Source of the DNA: an uncultured bacterium
GTDB taxonomy: Bacteria > Bacillota > Clostridia > Oscillospirales > Oscillospiraceae
DNA length: 14,966 bases
Direction: 5' to 3'
Assembly (NCBI GenBank): GCA_905215665.1
Contig: CAJMQR010000018.1
Span: forward strand, 1-14,966
Shown here: positions 7,926 through 14,948 of the stretch, one piece after another
Position numbering within the stretch: the first letter of the stretch is position 1
Layout: each line of letters begins with the position of its first letter
The notes under the pieces: generated by a model
What the model was told of the DNA's origin: nothing
The model's input: only the letters and a program-made list of their open reading frames with translations
The model's database searches: none
Translations under genes and position numbers: made by a program

Positions 7926-8126
7926 TTACTTCAGACCGAATTTCTTGTTGAAACGGTCAACACGTCCACCCGTGTCAACCAGCTTCTGTTTGCCGGTATA
8001 GAAAGGGTGGCACTTGGAGCAAATTTCAACCTTGATGTCCTTCTTTGTGGACCCGGTCTCGATAACCTCGCCGCACGCGCATCTGATCGTCGTCTGTTCG
8101 TACTTCGGATGGATTCCTTCCTTCAT
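7926..8126 (-). CDS. rpmE: 50S ribosomal protein L31 (bL31, zinc-binding form)
   Basis: A 66-residue large-subunit protein at the bridge between subunits. It begins MKEGIHPKYE and keeps four zinc-binding cysteines, C16 and C18 (CACG) and C36 and C39 (CSKCHPFYTG), so it is the C+ form that doubles as a zinc store in B. subtilis. The frame is open for 27 codons upstream, but the ATG at 8126 is the real start: AGAGGTG sits six bases before it and the upstream residues do not resemble L31. It appears to be a single-gene transcript with its own promoter and terminator. Confidence 0.98.
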   Translation of the reverse strand: MKEGIHPKYEQTTIRCACGEVIETGSTKKDIKVEICSKCHPFYTGKQKLVDTGGRVDRFNKKFGLK

Positions 8127-8147
8127 TGCATTCACCTCTTTCTTCTC

Positions 8148-8193
8148 AGTCGTAAAAGGGCAATCTGTCCCTCGTATTTTCAATCGCCCGACT
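8148..8193 (-). promoter_or_regulatory. possible structured leader of rpmE
   Basis: The 5' untranslated region can fold on the minus strand. An outer helix AGTCG/CGACT (8189-8193 with 8148-8152) leads into an inner helix GGCGAT/ATTGCC (8183-8188 with 8159-8164, one G-U pair) with a six-base bulge on the 3' side and an 18-base loop. Ribosomal protein leaders, including L31 ones in Firmicutes, are known to mediate autoregulation. Whether this is one cannot be decided without covariation. The predicted start of transcription falls near or inside the outer helix, which weakens the case. Confidence 0.4.
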
Positions 8194-8222
8194 ATATTAT
8201 CACACATTTATTCGGATTGCAA
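8194..8222 (-). promoter_or_regulatory. sigma-A-type promoter of rpmE
   Basis: On the minus strand TTGCAA (8217-8222) and TAATAT (8194-8199) are 17 bases apart. An overlapping alternative -10, GATAAT (8196-8201), has 15-base spacing. It would give a leader of about 60 bases. The start of this leader is AT-poor and contains the hairpin described separately. Confidence 0.65.
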
Positions 8223-8290
8223 GCGTTTTTTTCGTTTTTTCAACTGCAAACGGAAAAACATTGCCTTCCCTGTCGAACGGAGGTCGCGTC

Positions 8291-8698
8291 TTACTCCTGC
8301 GGCATCTCGGACGGCAGCGCAGGCTCAATCATAATCTTATTGGTGAACGCTCCCATTTTGATCCGTGCCTTGACATAGGCGCAGGGCGCCTGCGGCGTCA
8401 GGGTGAAGGTCAGGTCGCTGCATTTTCTCGTCATACCGCAGGTGATATGCAGGGTGTAGGTGCCGAAGGGCAGCGGAATGCGGATGCTCTGCTTGTTTGC
8501 GAGGTGTCCGTAGGGCTGGCCGTTGAGGTAGATCCCGTAGCCTACCGCGATGCCGATGGGCGAACCCATTCGGTAAATCTGCACCATTCCCATCCCTGCA
8601 AAGCTGATGGGCGTGCCGCATTTGCCGCAGGCGCAGTCTCCCAGCGTCTCCAGAAGCTCCCCGCATTGGGGACATTTGGTGCGAAGCATGATTGCCAT
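8291..8698 (-). CDS. small zinc-ribbon protein of unknown function
   Basis: A 135-residue protein not recognised as a named family. An N-terminal zinc ribbon has CPQCG (C9, C12) and CACGKCG (C22/C24, C27), about 15 residues apart. The rest looks all-beta: IGIAVGYGIYLNGQPYG, then IRIPLPFGTYTLHI and a final KARIKMGAFTNKIMIEP. That pattern of a surface turn with NG-x-x-x-G, followed by a PFGTY strand, recalls PEGA or DUF2846-type beta-sandwich domains, but this is a resemblance by eye. No signal peptide or membrane segment is seen, so it is probably cytoplasmic. The ATG at 8698 is supported by AAAGGAG eight bases upstream; an earlier in-frame start lies inside the promoter. It has its own promoter and no clear terminator. 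Confidence 0.85.
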   Translation of the reverse strand: MAIMLRTKCPQCGELLETLGDCACGKCGTPISFAGMGMVQIYRMGSPIGIAVGYGIYLNGQPYGHLANKQSIRIPLPFGTYTLHITCGMTRKCSDLTFTLTPQAPCAYVKARIKMGAFTNKIMIEPALPSEMPQE

Positions 8699-8726
8699 AA
8701 TGATCTCTCCTTTCTCTTTTGTAACT

Positions 8727-8755
8727 TTAATACCATATTTTCTACGGTTTGTCAA
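8727..8755 (-). promoter_or_regulatory. sigma-A-type promoter of the zinc-ribbon gene
   Basis: On the minus strand a perfect TTGACA (8750-8755) is followed after 17 bases by TATTAA (8727-8732). The -35 box begins only ten bases after the tmcAL stop codon. The leader before the ATG is about 20 bases. Confidence 0.72.
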
Positions 8756-8764
8756 CAAGTCGCG

Positions 8765-9904
8765 TCAGGGAATACGGAATACTCGGGCTTTTCGCTCTAA
8801 GTTTACATAAAACTCTTCCGTTTCGCAGAAGAGCGGAAAAAGGTCAGCCGCGCGGCGTTCCAAAGCGGCATACGCGCAGTCGGGCGCACGCTGTCCGGTA
8901 TGGAGAAGCGGCAGATCCCCGCCCTGCTTTGCCTGCCGCAGCACCCTCTGCCCCCGGCCGTTCACGGCCAGAACACGGACATAGGGCGCAGGCTGCATGA
9001 GCATTTCCTCCGTGATCCCCAGACAGGCACACAGCAGCAGCCGCATCAGGCGCGTGCGCGTATACCGCTTGGACTTTGCCGCCTGCACGATGGCCTCCAG
9101 CGTCGGCTCCGTGCGGCAGGCGGACAGCACTTTCCGCCAAAGTCCCTCGGAGCCGAAAGGCAGGCGTTCAAACTCCGCCTCTTCCATGCTCCGCAGCCGT
9201 GCCAGCCATGCCCGCTGTCCGGCCGCAACGCTATGGCGCGGCACGCCGGCAAAGCAGGCCAGCGCGTCCTCCGGAACGTAGCCGTGCCAGTCCGTCTGCG
9301 TCCGCAGAAAGGACGCGGAGGGCGCGTCTGGGTCCGTCCCGCCGTGGTAGTCCCCCTCCCTGTGGATCAAAAGCGGCTGAATGGCACTGTTCCGGCGCAG
9401 CAGCGCCTTGCAGTATTCCACAGCCAGAATGGCGTTCGGCGTTTCCAGCACGGAGCCGTCCTCTCCCATTGCTTCCAGAGCAAGCTGGCGCGCCGTTGGG
9501 AAGGAAACGCCCGCCTTCAGCTCCTTCTTCAGATTTTGCGAGAATTCCGGCTTGTCCAGTGCCTTTGCGGTTGACATAATTATATTTATGTCATCTGTCT
9601 CGCTTCCAAAGCAAAGCCCGTCGATGCAGCCCATACGGTCAAGGATTTCCACACCCCCGGCCGCGAAGCCCTCCGCTGAGCGCAGGGCATAGGTCACGGG
9701 CAGCTCCAGCACCAGATCCGCGCCGCACAGCGCCGCTGCCTTCGCTCTCGTCCACTTGTCAAAAATCGCCGGCTCGCCCCGCTGGACATAGTTGCCGCTC
9801 ATCAGGCAGACGCATACGCCCCCCTGCTCGCGCACCGCGCGCAACTGCCTTGCATGGCCGTTGTGGAAGGGGTTGTATTCGCAGATAATGCCGACGTTTT
9901 TCAC
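8765..9904 (-). CDS. tmcAL: tRNA(Met) cytidine acetate ligase (YlbM/TmcAL)
   Basis: Acetylates the wobble cytidine (ac4C34) of elongator tRNA-Met from acetate and ATP through an acetyl-adenylate, keeping AUG decoding accurate. It has 379 residues, close to B. subtilis YlbM. It is a HIGH-type nucleotidyltransferase: H14-N-G-H17 in EYNPFHNGH, then MSGNYVQRGEPAIFDKW at about 35-51 and FGSETDD near residue 100. The start is GTG at 9904, supported by GAGGAG six bases upstream. It is divergent from acetate kinase, with only 128 bases between them. Both enzymes use acetate and ATP, which makes the pairing suggestive; ylbM near pta-ackA is common in Bacillota. Confidence 0.95.
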   Translation of the reverse strand: MKNVGIICEYNPFHNGHARQLRAVREQGGVCVCLMSGNYVQRGEPAIFDKWTRAKAAALCGADLVLELPVTYALRSAEGFAAGGVEILDRMGCIDGLCFGSETDDINIIMSTAKALDKPEFSQNLKKELKAGVSFPTARQLALEAMGEDGSVLETPNAILAVEYCKALLRRNSAIQPLLIHREGDYHGGTDPDAPSASFLRTQTDWHGYVPEDALACFAGVPRHSVAAGQRAWLARLRSMEEAEFERLPFGSEGLWRKVLSACRTEPTLEAIVQAAKSKRYTRTRLMRLLLCACLGITEEMLMQPAPYVRVLAVNGRGQRVLRQAKQGGDLPLLHTGQRAPDCAYAALERRAADLFPLFCETEEFYVNLERKARVFRIP

Positions 9905-9931
9905 AAAATTCTCCTCATTTCAAAAAAATAC

Positions 9932-9960
9932 TTGTCACCCGGACAAATCTATTATAGAAT
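9932..9960 (+). promoter_or_regulatory. sigma-A-type promoter of ackA
   Basis: TTGTCA (9932-9937) and TAGAAT (9955-9960) are 17 bases apart on the plus strand, each five of six to consensus. The leader to the ackA start would be about 65 bases and is AT-rich. The -10 box shares bases with a perfect TATAAT on the other strand. Confidence 0.65.
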
Positions 9961-9979
9961 AGGTACGTATGTGCTAATA
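9951..9979 (-). promoter_or_regulatory. possible tmcAL promoter overlapping the ackA promoter
   Basis: The minus strand has a perfect TATAAT at 9951-9956, but the hexamer 17 bases upstream (TATTAG, 9974-9979) is a poor -35. It is placed correctly for tmcAL transcription, about 45 bases before the GTG start. It physically overlaps the ackA -10 region. Confidence 0.4.
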
Positions 9980-10032
9980 CTACCACAAAATGCAAAAAAA
10001 AGAAACAAGTTTTTACAGGAGTTGAAGTCATC

Positions 10033-11232
10033 ATGAACATTCTTGTCATCAACGCGGGCAGCTCTTCTCTCAAATACCAGCTCATGAACCCGGAAACCGG
10101 CGAGGTTTTCGCAAAGGGCCTGTGCGAGCGGATCTATATTGACGGCAGGCTGACCCACAAGGTTCCCTCCAAAAATGTAAAGGTCGAACGCGAAATCCCG
10201 ATGCCCACCCATGCCGAGGCGATCGAGGCCGTCCTTTCCATTCTGGTCGACCCGGAATACGGCGTCCTCCGCTCCGTCGATGAGATCGACGCCGTCGGCC
10301 ACCGTGTTCTGCATGGCGGCGACAAGTTCATCGAGTCCTGCATCATCGACGAAGCCTGCAAGCAGGCCATCCGCGACTGCATCCCCCTCGGTCCGCTGCA
10401 CAACCCCGCCAACCTCATGGGGATTGAGGCCTGCGAGAAGGTCATGCCCGGCACGCCGCAGGTTGCCGTGTTCGACACCGCTTTTCATATGACCATGCCG
10501 CCGAAGGCCTACCGCTACGCCATTCCCACCAAGTATTATGAAGAGGATCATCTGCGCCGCTACGGCTTCCACGGCACCTCTCACCGCTTCGTCTCCAAGC
10601 GCGCCATTGAGCTGATGGGCAAGCCCGCCAGCGAGCTGAAGATCATTGTCTGCCATCTCGGCAACGGCTCCTCCCTCTCCGCCGTTGCGGACGGCAAGTG
10701 TCAGGATACCTCCATGGGCCTGAGCCCGCTGGCCGGCGTCCCCATGGGAACCCGCGCGGGCGACATTGACACCTGTGTCGCACAGTTCATCATGAATAAG
10801 TACCACATGAGCGCCGACGAATGTCTGACCATGCTCAACAAGCAGTCCGGCGTTCTGGCTCTGTCCAACGGTCTGTCCTCCGATTTCCGCGATCTGGAGG
10901 CCGGCGCAAAGGACGGAAACGAAGCCTGTCAGCTTGCGCTGGACAAGTTCTGCTATGAAGTCCGCAAGTATATCGGCGCCTATGCCGCGGCGCTCGGCGG
11001 GCTGGACTGTCTGGTCTTTACCGCGGGCGTCGGCGAGAACGGCTGCACCAACCGCGCCGCCATTTGCGAGGGGCTGGAATTCCTCGGCGTCAAGCTCGAT
11101 CCGGAACGCAACAAGGTTCGCGGCGAGGAAGCCCTGATCTCTGCGGACGATTCGCGCGTCAAGGTCTGGGTCATCCCCACCAACGAGGAACTGATGATCG
11201 CGCAGGACACCGCCGCACTCTGCAAACGCTGA
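10033..11232 (+). CDS. ackA: acetate kinase
   Basis: Interconverts acetyl phosphate plus ADP with acetate plus ATP, the substrate-level phosphorylation step of acetate fermentation. It has 399 residues, the usual length. Family residues are in place: N7 in VINAGSSSLKYQL, R91 in GHRVLHGG, D148 in VFDTAFH, H180 in FHGTSHRF, the nucleotide loop HLGNGSS at 208-214, R241 in MGTRAGD, and a C-terminal NEEL glutamate near 385. AGGAG lies 11 bases before the ATG, slightly long spacing. The gene is a single transcription unit here: a promoter precedes it and a strong terminator follows. The usual partner pta is not in the window. Confidence 0.98.
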   Translation: MNILVINAGSSSLKYQLMNPETGEVFAKGLCERIYIDGRLTHKVPSKNVKVEREIPMPTHAEAIEAVLSILVDPEYGVLRSVDEIDAVGHRVLHGGDKFIESCIIDEACKQAIRDCIPLGPLHNPANLMGIEACEKVMPGTPQVAVFDTAFHMTMPPKAYRYAIPTKYYEEDHLRRYGFHGTSHRFVSKRAIELMGKPASELKIIVCHLGNGSSLSAVADGKCQDTSMGLSPLAGVPMGTRAGDIDTCVAQFIMNKYHMSADECLTMLNKQSGVLALSNGLSSDFRDLEAGAKDGNEACQLALDKFCYEVRKYIGAYAAALGGLDCLVFTAGVGENGCTNRAAICEGLEFLGVKLDPERNKVRGEEALISADDSRVKVWVIPTNEELMIAQDTAALCKR

Positions 11233-11239
11233 TCTGAAC

Positions 11240-11274
11240 AGCGGACTGCCGCGATACACGGCAGTCCGCTTTTT
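11240..11274 (+). terminator. intrinsic terminator after ackA
   Basis: A perfect 12-bp stem, AGCGGACTGCCG with CGGCAGTCCGCT (11240-11251 and 11259-11270), a seven-base loop and a run of five T (11270-11274). It begins seven bases after the ackA stop codon. Confidence 0.95.
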
Positions 11275-11327
11275 CTTACGGAACCTTCCGGTATTTTCCG
11301 CGTCCAAAGAAGACAATGGATCATGCC

Positions 11328-11462
11328 GGTTCTTGATAAAAAGCATTTATGGCTTTTTGGTACCGAAGGTGCATCGAGAGCCGATGAGAGGCTCTTGCCA
11401 CAAAAAGGCAGCGCAAACCGCGATGCTTTCTTAATGAAAACCGGAGGTTTTTATTAAGAACC
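11328..11462. repeat. 135-bp element with 15-bp terminal inverted repeats (MITE-like)
   Basis: The ends are GGTTCTTGATAAAAA (11328-11342) and TTTTTATTAAGAACC (11448-11462), matching at 14 of 15; in plus-strand RNA the odd position is a G-U pair. Each end also makes a short hairpin: AAAAAGC/GCTTTTT (11338-11358) and AAAACC/GGTTTT (11437-11451). The middle has a GCATCG/CGATGC helix (11371-11376, 11421-11426) enclosing an AGAGCC/GGCTCT hairpin (11377-11395) and a TGCC/GGCA hairpin (11396-11410). No believable protein frame and no clear target-site duplication were found. It may be a non-autonomous mobile element or a structured leader RNA for the lipoprotein gene 22 bases downstream. Apart from the ackA terminator, nothing else was seen between 11233 and 11483. 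Confidence 0.6.
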
Positions 11463-11483
11463 AGTATTAATGAGGTGTTTTGT

Positions 11484-13346
11484 ATGAAGCGAATTGTGAT
11501 TCTTTTTCTCTCCCTGGTCCTGCTGCTGAGCGCCTGCGGTACCCTGCCGGCGGAGCAACCCCCCACAACTTCCTCTGCCACGGAGGCCACACAGGAGCCG
11601 TCAGCACCCCAGAAAGCCTCCACTCTTTTGGACAGCCGGGAAGCCTTTGACAGCAATGGCGTGCTCTGGTATCTTCCCAACGAAAAAGTGGAAACGATGA
11701 CCTATCCCACGCTACGTGAGTTTTGCGGAAATCTGCTGCTGACCTCCACCAGGTTCATCAGCGACGGCAACGCCGAGCTGACCCTGGTGCTGCTGGACGG
11801 GGCAGATGGGCAGGTTCTGAAGGAAGTCAGCCAGTCCGTTGCGGAGGATACCGGGGCGCAGATACTTGGGGATCGGATTGCCATCTGCAACAACGTTTCC
11901 GGCAAGGTCACCCTGCTGGATTCCTCTCTGGAAGAGATAAAGCAGTATACGCTGACGCCGGACACAAGCGCGTGGTATTTGGGGAGCGATTTCGACACGC
12001 TCTACAAATGCAGCTATACCGACGGGCTCCGCGTCTGTTCGGCTTCCACCGGAGAGGAACGCTCCGCCTTTGCCCTCACCGAGGTCAGCCCCACCGGCTT
12101 CAGCCGCGGCACGGATCTCTCCCTCTCATGCGTTGATCTGCAAACGCAGAAAAATGCCTGCGTCTGTCTGGATCTTGCCTCCGGCGAGCTTCTCTCCCCG
12201 CCCTTTTCCGGCGACTTCGGTTATGCTTACCGCAGCGGCGAAATGTGGCTGGCCTGTCTCTATGCCGACCCCAATGTCTGTTACCTCGGCACGGACGGCG
12301 CTGCCTCCGTCGTTCGTACACAGGACGGGAATCTGTCTCTGCTGGACCCGCGGCAGCATCTGCTCTTCAGTGCCTTTGACGGCACGCTGACGCTCTACGA
12401 CCGCAGCGGAGCCTTCCTCTCCCAATGCGCCCTGCCCGGGCTCTATGTCGGAAGCCTCCTCTGGCGGGAGGAACTCGGCGGCTATCTCCTGCTGGCGATC
12501 GACGGCTACAATCAGACGCGGATGTTCTTCTGGGATATCGGCACCGGCCTGACTGGCGACAGTCTCGCAGCGCAGCCGCTTGAGGAATACCTGTATCTTC
12601 CGGACGGCGCCAGCGCCGACGCCTCGCTCTACCAGCGGGCGCGGGAGCTTTCCAGCCGCTACGGCCTTGAGATCCGGATTGCCGATCAGTGCGGCACCTC
12701 TTTCCCCTATTTTGAAACCTACCAGATTTCGGACAGCGCACTTATCACCGCCGCGCTCGATGGTCTGCAAGCGGCTCTGTCGAACTACCCTGAGGGGTTC
12801 TTCCGCCAGCTTTCCTACGGACATATTGAAAAAGTACAGATTCAGCTCGTCGGCGGGCTGACCGCGACCAACGGCTTCGGCGGCGACCTCAACTACGCCG
12901 CCTTCACCGAGCCGGACAACAATGTCTACCGCATGGTGGTCGACATCAATTCCAGAATGCCTGACACCTTCTACCACGAGTTTTCACATATCATCGACAG
13001 CCGTCTGGCATGGGATGCCGCGCACCGGCAGGACGCGCTTTTCTCCGAGGACGAATGGCGCTCCCTGCAGCCGGAGGGCTTCACCTATTCGGAAACCTAC
13101 GACACCCTGCCGGGCGGCATCCAACCGGAATGGTATTCCTACTTCATCGATGACTATGCCATGACCAACGCGACCGAGGATCGTGCGCGGATTCTTGAAT
13201 ACGCGATGGGAGATTCGGCCGCGATTTTCCAAAACGCGCCGGGGCTTCTGAAAAAACTGCAATACTACTGCGACTGCATCCGTGATTGCTTTGACACGGC
13301 AGGCTGGCCGCAGACGACGGCATGGGAGACGCCCCTTGCCAACTGA
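11484..13346 (+). CDS. lipoprotein with C-terminal HExxH zinc-peptidase motif
   Basis: A 620-residue predicted surface lipoprotein. The signal is MKRIVILFLSLVLLLSAC with lipobox L15-S16-A17-C18, so it should be anchored on the outer face of the membrane; a Thr/Pro/Ser/Glu-rich linker follows to about residue 50. Residues about 70-370 look like beta-propeller blades, with repeated short strands such as KVTLLDSSLEEIKQYTL and GTLTLYDRSGAFLSQCAL. The C-terminal part holds H498-E499-F500-S501-H502 (YHEFSHIID), a zinc-peptidase signature, with E565 in NATEDRARILEYAM a likely third ligand. The family is not recognised by name and the substrate is unknown. The ATG at 11484 has GAGGTG six bases upstream; an in-frame GTG three codons earlier lies inside that site. 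Confidence 0.88.
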   Translation: MKRIVILFLSLVLLLSACGTLPAEQPPTTSSATEATQEPSAPQKASTLLDSREAFDSNGVLWYLPNEKVETMTYPTLREFCGNLLLTSTRFISDGNAELTLVLLDGADGQVLKEVSQSVAEDTGAQILGDRIAICNNVSGKVTLLDSSLEEIKQYTLTPDTSAWYLGSDFDTLYKCSYTDGLRVCSASTGEERSAFALTEVSPTGFSRGTDLSLSCVDLQTQKNACVCLDLASGELLSPPFSGDFGYAYRSGEMWLACLYADPNVCYLGTDGAASVVRTQDGNLSLLDPRQHLLFSAFDGTLTLYDRSGAFLSQCALPGLYVGSLLWREELGGYLLLAIDGYNQTRMFFWDIGTGLTGDSLAAQPLEEYLYLPDGASADASLYQRARELSSRYGLEIRIADQCGTSFPYFETYQISDSALITAALDGLQAALSNYPEGFFRQLSYGHIEKVQIQLVGGLTATNGFGGDLNYAAFTEPDNNVYRMVVDINSRMPDTFYHEFSHIIDSRLAWDAAHRQDALFSEDEWRSLQPEGFTYSETYDTLPGGIQPEWYSYFIDDYAMTNATEDRARILEYAMGDSAAIFQNAPGLLKKLQYYCDCIRDCFDTAGWPQTTAWETPLAN

Positions 13347-13411
13347 AAAACAACTGCGGAAGGCCGCTCTGCGTCGCGGCATCCGCTTCTGAAAGGATTG
13401 GAGGATTCCTG

Positions 13412-14635
13412 ATGACTGTTTCTGAACGCTTTCTGAAATATGTTTCCTTTGACACACAGTCCGACGAAACGTCGGAACACTGTCCTTCCACCGACAAGCA
13501 GAAGACTCTTGGGCAGGCGCTGGTGGAAGAAATGCTCGCCATGGGCATCGCCGATGCGCACATGGACGAAAACGGCTACGTCTACGGCACCGTCCCCGGC
13601 GAAAAAGATGCGCCGGTCATCGGCCTGATCGCGCATATGGACACCTCGCCCGACTGCTCCGGTAAGGACGTCCGGGCCAAAATCGTCAAATATGAGGGTG
13701 GAGACATCCTGCTGAACGAGGAAAAGCAGATTGTTTTGAAGCTCTCCGACTTTCCCATTCTCGGCTGCAGCACCGGCAAGCACCTGATCGTCACGGACGG
13801 CACGACGCTGCTGGGCGCGGATGACAAGGCGGGAATCGCGGAAATTCTGACCGCCGCGGAGGAACTGATGGCCTCCGGCGCACCGCACGCGACGCTGCGA
13901 ATTGGCTTCACGCCGGACGAGGAGATCGGCCGCGGCGCAGACCGCTTCGACCTCGCCCATTTTGGAGCGGATTATGCCTACACCGTGGACGGCGGCACGC
14001 TGGGCGAGTTGGAATACGAGAATTTCAATGCCGCCTCCGCTCTTGTCACCGTCCACGGGCGCAACGTCCATCCGGGCAGCGCAAAAAACTGCATGGTCAA
14101 TTCTCAGCACATCGCGATGGAATTCCACGCGCTGCTGCCAGTACATGACCGTCCGGAGAGCACGGAAGGCTATGAGGGCTTCAGTCACCTGTGCGAAATG
14201 CACGGCGAGGTCGAGCAGACGACGCTGGAATACATCATCCGCGATCATGACCGTGCAAAATTTGAGCGCCGGAAGGAGCAGTTTTCCGAAATCGCCGCAT
14301 TTTTGAACCGGAAATACGGCTGCGGCACAGTTGAATTGACGCTGCGCGACAGCTATTACAACATGCGGGAAAAGATCGAGCCGAATATGTTTATCGTGCG
14401 GGCCGCGGAAAAAGCCATGCGCGAAGCCGGCGTCACTCCCAGCATCGTTCCCATCCGCGGAGGCACGGACGGCGCACGGCTCTCCTATGAAGGTCTGCCC
14501 TGCCCCAACCTCTTCACGGGCGGCGAAAATTACCACGGGCGCTTTGAGTATATTCCCGTCGAGGATATGCAGGCCGGCGTCCGCGTTCTGAAAAATCTGC
14601 TGACGGATGCGGTGAAACAGAATGACGCCGAATGA
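13412..14635 (+). CDS. pepT: peptidase T (tripeptide aminopeptidase)
   Basis: A cytoplasmic di-zinc aminopeptidase of the M20B family that removes the N-terminal residue from tripeptides. It has 407 residues against 408 in E. coli. Metal and catalytic residues line up with a constant three-residue offset: H75 and D77 (IAHMDTSPD), D137 (GADDKAG), E170-E171 (TPDEEIGRGAD), D193 (TVDGG) and a C-terminal histidine in FTGGENYHGRF. The frame is open 30 codons upstream into the lipoprotein gene, but the ATG at 13412 has GGAGG seven bases before it and starts the conserved sequence. The gap of 65 bases after the lipoprotein holds only a short hairpin (GCGG/CCGC) and no clear promoter, so the two may be co-transcribed. 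Confidence 0.97.
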   Translation: MTVSERFLKYVSFDTQSDETSEHCPSTDKQKTLGQALVEEMLAMGIADAHMDENGYVYGTVPGEKDAPVIGLIAHMDTSPDCSGKDVRAKIVKYEGGDILLNEEKQIVLKLSDFPILGCSTGKHLIVTDGTTLLGADDKAGIAEILTAAEELMASGAPHATLRIGFTPDEEIGRGADRFDLAHFGADYAYTVDGGTLGELEYENFNAASALVTVHGRNVHPGSAKNCMVNSQHIAMEFHALLPVHDRPESTEGYEGFSHLCEMHGEVEQTTLEYIIRDHDRAKFERRKEQFSEIAAFLNRKYGCGTVELTLRDSYYNMREKIEPNMFIVRAAEKAMREAGVTPSIVPIRGGTDGARLSYEGLPCPNLFTGGENYHGRFEYIPVEDMQAGVRVLKNLLTDAVKQNDAE

Positions 14636-14948
14636 ATATCAGACGCAGGCTATGCGCTGGCTGAATCCGGCACTGTCGGAGCGAGATACGCTCATCAACG
14701 GTGTGATGGGCCTGTGCGGGGAGTCTGGCGAGGTTATCGACCTCGTGAAAAAGCATCTTTCGCAGGGGCATCCGCTGGATAAGGAGGCCGTCGCAAAAGA
14801 GCTGGGTGACGTGGCCTGGTATCTGGCCGAAACCGCCTATATTCTAGGTTATCCGCTGGAAGAAATTCTGCAGAAGAATCTGGAAAAGCTCTCCAGACGT
14901 TATCCGGACGGGTTTTCTCCGGAACGCTCTCTTGCCCGGACAGAATAA
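14622..14948 (+). CDS. MazG-like nucleotide pyrophosphohydrolase
   Basis: A 108-residue all-alpha protein expected to hydrolyse (d)NTPs to monophosphates, as a house-cleaning or pool-control enzyme. The magnesium-binding pattern of the MazG superfamily is present: E34-x-x-E37 (GESGEV) and E60-x-x-D63 (KELGDVAWYLAE). The single-domain size matches MazG-like proteins, not full two-domain MazG. It overlaps the last 14 bases of pepT in a different frame, and its start has only a weak GGTGA upstream, so translation is likely coupled to pepT. The stop is at 14946-14948; the remaining 18 bases show nothing. Substrate is inferred from the family. Confidence 0.9.
   Translation: MTPNEYQTQAMRWLNPALSERDTLINGVMGLCGESGEVIDLVKKHLSQGHPLDKEAVAKELGDVAWYLAETAYILGYPLEEILQKNLEKLSRRYPDGFSPERSLARTE

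Noticed and set aside
9952..11346. A 464-codon minus-strand frame opposite ackA.
   Set aside because: Entirely antisense to a well-conserved acetate kinase; composition is typical of a shadow frame. Its span also runs across the ackA terminator.
11321..11680. A 119-codon minus-strand frame over the inverted-repeat element.
   Set aside because: No ribosome binding site or family resemblance, and it runs antisense into the lipoprotein signal peptide.
13265..14536. A 423-codon minus-strand frame opposite pepT.
   Set aside because: Antisense to pepT, whose catalytic residues are all intact; no recognisable domain in the reverse frame.
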